This document shows, piece after piece, positions 7,900 through 14,676 of a stretch of 19,420 nucleotides of DNA. The notes under the pieces were generated by a model. That model searched no databases and was not told where the DNA came from. It was given only the letters and a program-made list of their open reading frames with translations. The DNA lies in assembly GCA_964588665.1 (NCBI GenBank), contig CAZPQQ010000061.1, positions 1 through 19,420 of the forward strand, read 5' to 3'. Every line of letters starts with the position of its first letter. Position 1 is the first letter of the stretch. A program made the translations under genes and the position numbers. The DNA comes from UBA2160 sp964588665. GTDB taxonomy: Bacteria > Chloroflexota > Dehalococcoidia > Lucifugimonadales > UBA1123.

Positions 7900-7926
7900 G
7901 CCCTTCGACAGGCTCAGGGCGAACAC
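7900..7926 (+). repeat. Hairpin repeat copy, GCCCT/AGGGC stem
   Basis: Stem GCCCT (7900-7904) and AGGGC (7916-7920), loop TCGACAGGCTC (7905-7915), tail GAACAC, the only clear copy with a changed tail. It is 82 bases from the previous copy and in the same orientation. Confidence 0.85.
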
Positions 7927-7931
7927 GATGC

Positions 7932-8249
7932 TCATGTCTCGCCTACATCCGTTCGTGGTGAGCTTGTCGAACCACCTTGGCGCGCCAACGTTTGCAACAG
8001 TGCCCAGTCTCCGTCAATCAGCGCCTGCTTCTTACGTCGTGACCAGCGCTTGATCTGGCGTTCTCGTTCCAATGCATCTGCCCTTGTGGTGAAGCTGTCC
8101 GAAAAGACCAATGAAACCGGCCGGCGAGATCGTGTGTATCCAGCTACCGCCCCCGATTCGTGGGCGGCCAATCTCGATTCAAGATTGTCGGTGTGCCCGG
8201 TGTAGTACGAGCCATCGGCGCATTGGAGGATGTAGATGTGGAAACTCAT
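7932..8249 (-). CDS. GIY-YIG nuclease superfamily protein
   Basis: A 105-residue single-domain protein of the GIY-YIG superfamily, close in form to the small UPF0213 (YhbQ-like) group. The first motif is IYIL (residues 5-8) and the second YYTG (15-18); the conserved Arg26 and His30 (SRLAAH) follow, and the metal-binding glutamate is probably Glu61 in ALERERQIKRW. These residues suggest an intact nuclease fold. GAGG lies 8 bases before the ATG. The last part of the protein (GGSTSSPRTD, residues 92-101) is encoded by a hairpin repeat at 7949-7975, so the natural C-terminus was probably replaced or extended by a repeat. Two repeat copies lie just past its stop and two more upstream. Its biological role is unknown; DNA repair or repeat mobility are both possible. 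Confidence 0.85.
   Translation of the reverse strand: MSFHIYILQCADGSYYTGHTDNLESRLAAHESGAVAGYTRSRRPVSLVFSDSFTTRADALERERQIKRWSRRKKQALIDGDWALLQTLARQGGSTSSPRTDVGET
7949..7975 (-). repeat. Hairpin repeat copy inside the end of the GIY-YIG gene
   Basis: Inverted copy with stem GTGGT/ACCAC (7955-7959 and 7971-7975), loop TCGACAAGCTC read on the minus strand (7960-7970), and tail GAACGG (7949-7954). It lies inside the coding region and encodes GGSTSSPRTD. It matches the copy at 69-95 exactly through stem, loop and tail. Confidence 0.88.
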
Positions 8250-8339
8250 AGCCGTCGCCTCTGCCGTTTCGCTGACCCGTGTCCCGAGGCGTGGATGCTG
8301 GTGGGTGGACGTGTCTTCTTCGTAAGTTGTCCGTGGGCG

Positions 8340-8366
8340 GCCCTTCGACGGGCTCAGGGCGAACGG
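8340..8366 (+). repeat. Hairpin repeat copy, GCCCT/AGGGC stem
   Basis: Stem GCCCT (8340-8344) and AGGGC (8356-8360), loop TCGACGGGCTC, tail GAACGG. Its loop matches the copy at 7818. Confidence 0.85.
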
Positions 8367-8418
8367 ACTTTTGGAGGGGAGCGCCTTTTGCCAGCGTCGC
8401 GTGATTTGTACACGAGCA

Positions 8419-8445
8419 GCCCTTCGACAGGCTCAGGGCGAACGG
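8419..8445 (+). repeat. Hairpin repeat copy, GCCCT/AGGGC stem
   Basis: Stem GCCCT (8419-8423) and AGGGC (8435-8439), loop TCGACAGGCTC, tail GAACGG. It is 79 bases after the previous copy and in the same orientation, a spacing close to that of the pair at 7818 and 7900. Confidence 0.85.
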
Positions 8446-8475
8446 CTGTGTAGCGGTTTGCTATGCCGCGCCGCG

Positions 8476-8513
8476 CCCTAACCCCTGGGTGCAGAGACCC
8501 GCAGGGGTTAGGG
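8476..8513. repeat. Long perfect inverted repeat
   Basis: Arms CCCTAACCCCT (8476-8486) and AGGGGTTAGGG (8503-8513) are perfectly complementary over 11 bp. Inside them GGGT (8487-8490) pairs with ACCC (8497-8500), leaving a six-base loop and a two-base bulge. It lies 77 bases past the stop codon of the thiolase-like gene. No T-tract follows on either strand. It could be a terminator-like 3' structure or another mobile hairpin element. Confidence 0.75.
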
Positions 8514-8589
8514 TGTCGTCACATGTCCGTGAGCGGGACCCCGATGCGTCGGGACTCAACGCGAACGGTGTGGTTTCGGCGTAAATCCG

Positions 8590-9744
8590 TTAGTCGTGCG
8601 GGGCCTCGTTGGTGAAGATGAGGCTGCCGGCTGCCATGAACATGCCGCCGACTCCTTGCACGAAGGAGGTCTTGACGCCGTCAACCTGGTGGGCTGCTTC
8701 GCCTCTGATCTGGCGCACCGCTTCCTGGATGGCGAACATTCCGTACATGCCGGTATGGGTGTAGGACAGGCCGCCGCCGTTGGTGTTCATGGGCAGCTTG
8801 CCGCCTGGAGAGGTGTTGCCTTCCTCAATGAACGCGCCACCCTCGCCTCGGCCGACGAAGCCGAGGTCTTCCAGCCCGTAGATGGGCAGGTGCGCGAAGG
8901 CGTCGTAGATCATCAGGTGGTCGATGTCGTCACGGGAGACGCCTGCTTCCACGAAGGCCGTGCTGCTGGCAGTCCTGAAGGCGGCCGAGCTCGTCATGTC
9001 GTACATCTGGCTGACGATCGACGTTTCGACCGACTCGCCCGTGCCCATGATGTAGCAGGGTTTCGTCTTGAAATCGCCAACGCGATCGGCGCTAGTGAGT
9101 ATCAGGGCGCCGCCGCCATCGGTGACGAGGCAGCACATGAGCAGGTTGAACGGATAGCAGATCATCCGGCTCTCGAACACGTCGTCGGTCGTGATTAGGT
9201 CTCCGAACTTGGCTCGGGGGACCTTGTTGGACCACTTGCGCTGCGCCACGGCTACAGAGGCGAGCTGCTCCATGGTCGTGCCTGTCTCCTTCAGGTAGCG
9301 AAGCACGCCCATGCCAAATTGAGTGGTTGGGCCGAATACTCCGTAGATCGACTCGAATTGCCCGGGGTACGAGTTGTCCCGCTGGCTTCCGCGACCGCCG
9401 GCGACTCCGACTCGGCTGCGTCCGCTCTCGCCGTGTGTGATGAGCACGGTCGTGGCCAAGCCCGATGCGATCGCTGCCGCGGCGTGCCGAACGTGGATGA
9501 GGAACGAGGTTCCGCCCAGCGAGGTGTTGTCGACCCACTTCGGCACGATGCCGAAGTAGTTGGCAAGAATGGACGGGTTCAGAGTGCTGGCGATCCCGTC
9601 GATCTGCGTCTTGTCGATTCCGGCGTCGCGCATGGCGTTGATGGCGGAATCTATGTGTAGCTGCGTTTGGGATTGTTCCGGGATGGTGCCCAGCTCAGTC
9701 GATTCGGCTGCGCCGACAATTCCGACTTTGTATCTCAGTGACAT
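8590..9744 (-). CDS. Thiolase family protein (SCP2/SCPx-type), acetyl-CoA acetyltransferase-like
   Basis: A 384-residue protein with the thiolase fold, of the SCPx-like subgroup that is usually paired with a DUF35 protein, as here. Family features include the N-terminal VGIVGAAES, the helix HAAAAIASGLATTVLITHGES (about 87-107), MIYDAFAHLP (278-287) and the glycine-rich NTNGGGLSYTHTGMYGM (320-336), whose His330 fits the active-site histidine. The nucleophile cysteine expected before the HAAAAIASG helix is not present (LGGTSFLIH), nor is the C-terminal catalytic cysteine (GVGGMFMAAGS). It may therefore catalyse a different reaction or bind acyl-CoA without thiolysis. The ATG at 9744 follows GGAGG by 6 bases. 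It is probably cotranscribed with the DUF35 gene 79 bases upstream. Confidence 0.88.
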   Translation of the reverse strand: MSLRYKVGIVGAAESTELGTIPEQSQTQLHIDSAINAMRDAGIDKTQIDGIASTLNPSILANYFGIVPKWVDNTSLGGTSFLIHVRHAAAAIASGLATTVLITHGESGRSRVGVAGGRGSQRDNSYPGQFESIYGVFGPTTQFGMGVLRYLKETGTTMEQLASVAVAQRKWSNKVPRAKFGDLITTDDVFESRMICYPFNLLMCCLVTDGGGALILTSADRVGDFKTKPCYIMGTGESVETSIVSQMYDMTSSAAFRTASSTAFVEAGVSRDDIDHLMIYDAFAHLPIYGLEDLGFVGRGEGGAFIEEGNTSPGGKLPMNTNGGGLSYTHTGMYGMFAIQEAVRQIRGEAAHQVDGVKTSFVQGVGGMFMAAGSLIFTNEAPHD

Positions 9745-9823
9745 TGAAATCCTCCGATTAGCTGCCTGATGTGAATGTGTGATTCGAATCCCGTTCGAGC
9801 GCATTGCAGGCGCCCTGCCCTAG

Positions 9824-10240
9824 CTATGCGGGCTTCCATTTCGGGATCGTCACGTCGGGCAGCACGTCGTCGAACACAACTTCCAGCGGCATGTCGAGCA
9901 CGAGGTTTTCCGGGGTGTTTTCGATGCCGACGATGTTGGACATCATCCGAGGGCCTTCCTCGAGCTGGACGATTGCGATTGCATAGGGCGCTTCGGCTTC
10001 CCAGCCGGGAGGCGGTCGCTGGTTGATCATGTACGTGTACAAAATCCCCTTGCCGGAGGCTTGCATGGGTTCGACGCTGTCGGAGGTGCACTCGGGGCAG
10101 TGCAGCCTGGGATAGAAGAAGACATGGTTGCAGTCGTTGCACCTTTGTATCCAGAGCTCATGCTCACGCACCTTGTCCCAATAGAATTGGGTCTCCGGCA
10201 CTGGCTCCGGTATCGGTTTTCGATACTCCTGTTCGGTCAT
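9824..10240 (-). CDS. Zinc-ribbon/OB-fold protein, DUF35 family
   Basis: A 138-residue protein with an N-terminal helix (PETQFYWDKVREHELWIQRC), a rubredoxin-like zinc ribbon using Cys34, Cys37, Cys48 and Cys51, and a C-terminal OB-fold (about 60-135). DUF35 proteins form complexes with SCPx-type thiolases; in archaea one bridges acetoacetyl-CoA thiolase and HMG-CoA synthase and positions CoA substrates. The gene just downstream is such a thiolase homologue, so the two probably form one complex. The ATG at 10240 is preferred over one at 10249 because the strong AGGAGG site is 10 bases from the former and only one base from the latter. A candidate promoter lies at 10284-10312. Confidence 0.88.
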   Translation of the reverse strand: MTEQEYRKPIPEPVPETQFYWDKVREHELWIQRCNDCNHVFFYPRLHCPECTSDSVEPMQASGKGILYTYMINQRPPPGWEAEAPYAIAIVQLEEGPRMMSNIVGIENTPENLVLDMPLEVVFDDVLPDVTIPKWKPA

Positions 10241-10283
10241 TTGCCGCATACCTCCTAATAAGTTCCGGTTTGAAAGCACCACT

Positions 10284-10312
10284 ATTGTACAGCGGCTGCG
10301 CGGCAATGAACA
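10284..10312 (-). promoter_or_regulatory. Candidate promoter for the DUF35-thiolase pair
   Basis: On the minus strand the -10 box TACAAT (10284-10289) matches five of six consensus bases. The -35 position, 17 bases upstream, reads TGTTCA (10307-10312), a three-of-six match. The leader to the DUF35 start would be about 36 bases and contains the AGGAGG site. Confidence 0.4.
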
Positions 10313-10447
10313 CCGGCTTACATTAAACGGCTTAAGATGCTATGTATGTTTAAGATAGGAACGGAAAGTGACGTGGCTTGGCGCCGGTTGGCGAACCGAT
10401 GCGATGGTATTGGAAGCTCGTTGCGCCCTTCAACAACGAGGACATCA

Positions 10448-11659
10448 GTGGGATCACGCAGATACGACATCGGGATCATCGGCAGCGGCATCATAGGGCT
10501 GGCCACCGCGATGACATTGTCGCAGGAGCATCCTCGCTCAAAGATCGTCGTCGAAAAAGAATCGCGGATCGCCCAGCACCAAACCGGCCACAACAGCGGC
10601 GTCATCCACGCGGGCATCTACTACGCGCCAGGCTCCCAGAAAGCCAACTTCTGTTCGACAGGCGGCGCCATGTTGCGTCGTTTCTGCGACCGCAACGAAG
10701 TGCCGTACGAAATGTGCGGCAAGCTGATCGTGGCCATCGACGAATCCGAAGTACCGATGTTGGAGGAGCTGTACAGGCGCGGGTCCGCCAACGGCGCGGA
10801 AGGTCTGGAGATCGTCGGACAGGAGCGGTTGAGGGAAATCGAGCCTCACGCCGCCGGAGTTCAGGCGATCTGGTCTCCCAACACGGGCATCGTGAACTAC
10901 GACGACGTGTCGTTTGCATATTGCGACGAGATGCGGGAGAACGGCGGCGAGCTCGTCCCCGACGCCGAGGTGACCGGCATCGCGCGGCGCAACGGCTCGC
11001 TGAATCTCGAAACGACTGCCGGCGACGTTGAGGTCGGCGCCGTCATCAACTGCGCCGGGCTCCATGCCGACTCGGTCGCAATGATGATGGGGCAGGACGT
11101 CGGCGTGCGCATCATCCCATTTCGAGGCGAGTACCTCTCGCTGAAGCCGGAGAAAGCCCACCTAGTGAACGGACTGATCTACCCCGTGCCCGATCCACGG
11201 CTCCCGTTCCTGGGCGTCCACTTCACGAAGTGAATATCCGGCGGCGTGGAGGCCGGGCCGAACGCCGTGCTAGCCCTGAAGCGCGAAGGCTATTCGAAGA
11301 CCAGCTTCGACCTGGGCGACACGATGGACGCACTCAAGTTCCCCGGATTCTGGCGGATGTCGCGCAAGTACTGGAAAGTCGGCGTCAACGAGCAGTACCG
11401 ATCGGTGATCAGGTCCGCGTTCGTAAAATCACTGCAGACGCTGATGCCGGAGTTGCAGGGCCAAGACCTCCACATGCCCGGCGCGGGCGTGCGCGCCCAG
11501 GCGGTCGATACAGCGGGCAACCTGGTGCAGGACTTCAGCATCGCCCAGACCGAAAATGCCATTCACGTGGTGAACGCCCCCTCTCCCGGCGCCACGTCCT
11601 CTCTGGCAATCAGTCGCTACATCGTAGACCTGGCGAAGAGGTCTTTCGATCTGAACTAG
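10448..11659 (+). pseudogene. lhgO: L-2-hydroxyglutarate oxidase interrupted by an in-frame TGA
   Basis: FAD-dependent oxidoreductase of the L-2-hydroxyglutarate oxidase/dehydrogenase type (DAO superfamily), which oxidises L-2-hydroxyglutarate to 2-oxoglutarate. The N-terminal FAD fold shows GSGIIG (residues 12-17), then HNSGVIHAGIYY (48-59) and later VINCAGLHAD. After the family block LGVHFTK a TGA stands at 11231-11233 (codon 262), and the same frame continues with ISGGVEAGPNAVLALKREGY, the expected next block, through to a natural stop at 11657. Total length, about 403 codons, matches the family. There is therefore no frameshift, only one stop codon at a variable position; a single base change from GGA, CGA or TGG would create it. 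The GTG start at 10448 has GAGG six bases upstream; ATGs at 10337 and 10346 would add an odd extension. It is either a fresh nonsense mutation, a sequence error, or readthrough. Confidence 0.85.
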
Positions 11660-11786
11660 AGGCTGATATCATCGCACCGTAGGCTCGATTCTCGATCTGC
11701 GCGGATCAGCCCGCGATGCGTATGAAGAGTCCGATGCCCGGCAGTGATCGGCATCGGATCGAGTCACGAGCCAGGGAGGGAATCCA

Positions 11787-12704
11787 TTGAGAATCTGCTA
11801 TGCATTTCGTCGCGGAACGTATTATCCGTTTGCCGCGGGAGAAGCGTGGAACACCCCAACGGGACCGGAGCGGGCGCGGTTCTTCGCGCACGTGGCGGAC
11901 ATCGGCTTCGACGGCATCGAGCTCGGCCTCGAGAGCTTCGGCGGACTGGCAACGACACAGGCTCAGGCGACGGAGTTGCAAAAAGAGCTTCGTGACGCGG
12001 GCGTGCCGTGCGTCGCGATCAGGGCGGGCGGCGGCCTGAGCCAGCCAAATGTCGCTGGCCGAAACCGCGAACGCCTGGAGAAGACCGTCGATATCGCGGG
12101 CTGGATCGGGGCGGAGATCGTGAACACGGCGCTCGGGACCCCGCCTCGCACCGCGGCCCTCGATTCCGGGGCGAACGGTGCGCCAACTTCGCACGGATCA
12201 AGCCAGACGGCGACCGAGAACGACTTCGTCCGGACAGCCGCCGTGCTCCACGACGTGGGCGAAAAGGCGGGCGCCGTCGGGGTCGACGTCACAATCGAGG
12301 TCCACCAGCATTCCATCGCGGACAACTCGTGGTCGACGCTCCACCTGCTGGACTTGGCCGACAGTCCGCATGTCTTCGCCAACCCGGACCTGGGCAACGT
12401 CTACTGGACATACGACATCCCAGAGGAGACGACGGAAGAATCGATCGTGGCGCTGGCTCCGCGCTCCAAGTACTGGCATTGCAAGAGCCTGTACCGCGTG
12501 CACATCCCCGAGATCGATCACACCTACTACGTCCGCGTGCCTCTGCCCGACGGCGACATCGACTACCGTTTCGCCATCTCCGCGATGCACGATGCCGGCT
12601 ACGACGGCTACCTGGCCATCGAAGGCGCCAACACCGGCGACCAGCTCCACAAGGACCGCAAGAGCGTCGAGTACGTCAAGGGGCTGCTGGCGGAGTTGGG
12701 GTAG
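11787..12704 (+). CDS. Sugar phosphate isomerase/epimerase-like TIM barrel protein
   Basis: A 305-residue protein of the xylose isomerase-like (AP endonuclease family 2) TIM-barrel superfamily. The early DGIELGLESFGG (42-53) is the usual second-strand motif. The likely divalent-metal ligands are Glu171 (TIEVHQHS), Asp201 (NPDLGNVYW), His231 (WHCKSLY) and Glu279 (LAIEGAN), in the expected order and spacing. Relatives isomerise or epimerise keto-sugars or inositol derivatives; the substrate here is unknown. The TTG start is supported by GGGAGGG six bases upstream, and no better ATG is in frame. It follows the interrupted oxidase on the same strand by 127 bases and may belong to the same catabolic unit. 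Confidence 0.85.
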   Translation: MRICYAFRRGTYYPFAAGEAWNTPTGPERARFFAHVADIGFDGIELGLESFGGLATTQAQATELQKELRDAGVPCVAIRAGGGLSQPNVAGRNRERLEKTVDIAGWIGAEIVNTALGTPPRTAALDSGANGAPTSHGSSQTATENDFVRTAAVLHDVGEKAGAVGVDVTIEVHQHSIADNSWSTLHLLDLADSPHVFANPDLGNVYWTYDIPEETTEESIVALAPRSKYWHCKSLYRVHIPEIDHTYYVRVPLPDGDIDYRFAISAMHDAGYDGYLAIEGANTGDQLHKDRKSVEYVKGLLAELG

Positions 12705-13139
12705 GGGTCGCTGGCGTAGAGCTCTCGTCGAGAGAGTTCGCCGGGGATACTCGTGGGTGATCCGACTGAGTTCCTAGTGACGATTTTGGCGCTCGCAACC
12801 CCGCTGATGCCGTCCTCCACGTGTGCCAATCGGACAAGTCCCGTATCCGCGCCAATCGCGAATCCGGTGCTAAGCCAGCGAAGGCTAGCTCGCTTCTGCG
12901 TGCGCTAGGGCAATCATATCGTTCGATGTTGGCTGCTGGTCTGTTCGTCATCCATTCCAAAGGAACTTCGACTGCGCGCCTGTCGTTCGGCGAAACGCAG
13001 TAGCCCATCGCGGTCCCATTCTCCGGGTGATCGCGCCAGCCTGCCTGAAACCGGTCGCGAAAAGATCGGATGGACGACGTTTTCGCTTGGTATCGGGCGC
13101 TTCCGATTTTGGGCTACATCAAACCGATACCTGTCTTCC
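12705..13139. other. Intergenic region with no recognisable gene
   Basis: About 435 bases between the isomerase-like gene and the MATE promoter. A small hairpin CTCTC-GTC-GAGAG lies at 12722-12734, 18 bases past the isomerase stop, and may help end its transcript. Open frames on both strands here have no family features and overlap the MATE gene on the opposite strand. Confidence 0.5.
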
Positions 13140-13168
13140 TTTTCAGGAAGCACGCGGACCGCTATAAT
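13140..13168 (+). promoter_or_regulatory. Sigma-70-type promoter for the MATE transporter
   Basis: TTTTCA (13140-13145, four of six -35 matches) and a perfect TATAAT (13163-13168) are separated by 17 bases. The expected transcription start is near 13175, downstream of the first in-frame ATG at 13167, which supports the later TTG start of the gene. A six-base-pair hairpin CTTCCT-TTTC-AGGAAG overlaps the -35 region and could bind a regulator. Confidence 0.65.
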
Positions 13169-13217
13169 GAACGATCTACGTTTTTTCTGGCGCACATTAT
13201 TGTGTGGGAGACACGCG

Positions 13218-14663
13218 TTGGCCATTGGGCAAGTTGTTCTGTTTTTGAAGGATCGCTGGGAACGCGAGAATGGGTATCGCCAAGTGTTGGTGATCGCGTT
13301 TCCGCTCGTCCTTTCCCTCGGCGCGCTTTCGATCGCGTTGTTTGTCGATCGGATATTTCTGGCCTGGTATTCGTCCGAAGCGTTGGCGGCTTCGATGCCG
13401 GCGGGCATGCTCAATTTCGCGCTGATGACTCTGTTCATCGGGACGGCTGGGTACACGAACACCTTCGTTGCGCAATACCTTGGCGCAGGGCAGGACAGGC
13501 GAATCGGCCCCGTCGTTTGGCAAGGGATATACATATCGCTGATCGGCGGTGTGATACTCCTTGCGATCGCGCCGTTCGCCGGCGTCTTCTTCGAGTTCGT
13601 TGGACACGAACCGGCGATTCGCGATCTCGAAGCCGACTACTTCAAGATCTTGTGCCTGGGCGCCATGCCTATGATCGCGGATGCGGCCATGGCCGGCTTT
13701 TTCTCCGGACGCGGCGAGGCATGGCCCGTCATGTGGATCAACGTGATGTCGACCGCGGTCAACGCGTTGATGGATTACTTATTGATCTTTGGCAACTGGG
13801 GCTTCCCCGAGCTCGGCATCAACGGCGCCGCTATCGCGACGGTAATCGCGTCCAGCTCGCAGATTGGCGTGTACGCCGTCCTGCTGATGCGGCCGGAGCA
13901 CAACCTGCGATTCAGAACATTGGCGGGGTGGCGATTCAACCGCGATCTGTTCGCGAGGGTTGTTCGTTACGGGCTTCCGAACGGCGTTCAATTCTTCGTT
14001 GACATGATCGGATTCTCAGTCTTCATATTGCTGATGGGCCGTCTCGGCACGGTGCCCCTCGCGGCGTCTAATATGGCGTTGAACGTTAGCATACTGGCGT
14101 TCCTGCCAATGATCGGGGTCGGGATCGCGGTCTCGGTTCTGGTTGGTCAATCCCTCGGCAGAAACCGGCCGGACCTCGCCGAGAGAAGCGTCTACTCGGG
14201 CGGCCACATGGCGTTCATATATATGGCGGCTGCCGCGATCTCGTACGTGGTCATTCCGGACATATTGCTGAAACCCTTCGCGGCAGAGGCGGATCCGGCC
14301 GAGTTCGCGGAAATGCGCCCCATCGCAATCGTCGCGCTGCGATTCGTCGCGGTCTTTTCGATTTTCGACACCTTGAATGTCGTGTTCGCATCCGCTCTCA
14401 AAGGCGCCGGAGATACGCGATTCATCATGCTGATGGCACTGGTGGTGTCCTCCGGCGTACTAGTGATTCCAAGCTATATTGCTTTGGTGTTGCTTGGCGC
14501 GGACATCTACGTGGCTTGGGGAATTTTGACCGCCTACATCATCATCCTTGGCTTCTCGTTCCTGGCCCGTTTCCTGGGCGGGAAGTGGAAGTCGATGCGC
14601 GTGATCGAAGAAGAGCTCACAATCGCTGTGCCCGTGCCCGTTGGCGATGCTGCGATGGACTGA
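13218..14663 (+). CDS. MATE family efflux transporter
   Basis: A 481-residue integral membrane protein of the multidrug and toxic compound extrusion family, with two MatE repeats and about twelve hydrophobic segments. Such transporters export cationic drugs, metabolites or toxins in exchange for sodium or protons. Family features are the opening FPLVLSLGALSIALFVDRIFLA, NTFVAQYLGAGQ at the end of helix two, and in the second half GIAVSVLVGQSLGRNRPDLAERSV. The TTG at 13218 is proposed as start: GGGAG lies 7 bases upstream (13206-13210), and the ATG at 13167 overlaps the -10 box and could not be translated from that promoter. The drug or metabolite exported is unknown. The gene stands alone, facing the DUF4037 gene tail to tail. 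Confidence 0.88.
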   Translation: MAIGQVVLFLKDRWERENGYRQVLVIAFPLVLSLGALSIALFVDRIFLAWYSSEALAASMPAGMLNFALMTLFIGTAGYTNTFVAQYLGAGQDRRIGPVVWQGIYISLIGGVILLAIAPFAGVFFEFVGHEPAIRDLEADYFKILCLGAMPMIADAAMAGFFSGRGEAWPVMWINVMSTAVNALMDYLLIFGNWGFPELGINGAAIATVIASSSQIGVYAVLLMRPEHNLRFRTLAGWRFNRDLFARVVRYGLPNGVQFFVDMIGFSVFILLMGRLGTVPLAASNMALNVSILAFLPMIGVGIAVSVLVGQSLGRNRPDLAERSVYSGGHMAFIYMAAAAISYVVIPDILLKPFAAEADPAEFAEMRPIAIVALRFVAVFSIFDTLNVVFASALKGAGDTRFIMLMALVVSSGVLVIPSYIALVLLGADIYVAWGILTAYIIILGFSFLARFLGGKWKSMRVIEEELTIAVPVPVGDAAMD

Positions 14664-14676
14664 GGCGTTCGCCGCC

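Larger units (their letters stand above)
8250..8589. other. Repeat-rich intergenic region
   Basis: About 340 bases between the GIY-YIG gene and the thiolase-like gene. It contains two hairpin repeats (8340-8366, 8419-8445), a long inverted repeat (8476-8513) and a degenerate GC-rich palindrome (CCCGA/TCGGG near 8540-8553) that runs into a GCGAACGG tail. No credible gene is present. Confidence 0.7.

Noticed and set aside
7818..8445. Possible CRISPR array from regularly repeated short sequences
   Set aside because: The spacing is irregular, one copy is inverted and lies in a coding region, spacers are not uniform, and no cas genes are present.
11231..11233. Selenocysteine at the TGA of the L-2-hydroxyglutarate oxidase
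   Set aside because: This family is not known to use selenocysteine, the position is not catalytic, and no clear SECIS-like hairpin directly after the TGA was recognised.
12914..13534. Minus-strand open frame of 206 codons before the MATE gene
   Set aside because: It overlaps the conserved MATE N-terminus on the other strand and has no protein family features.
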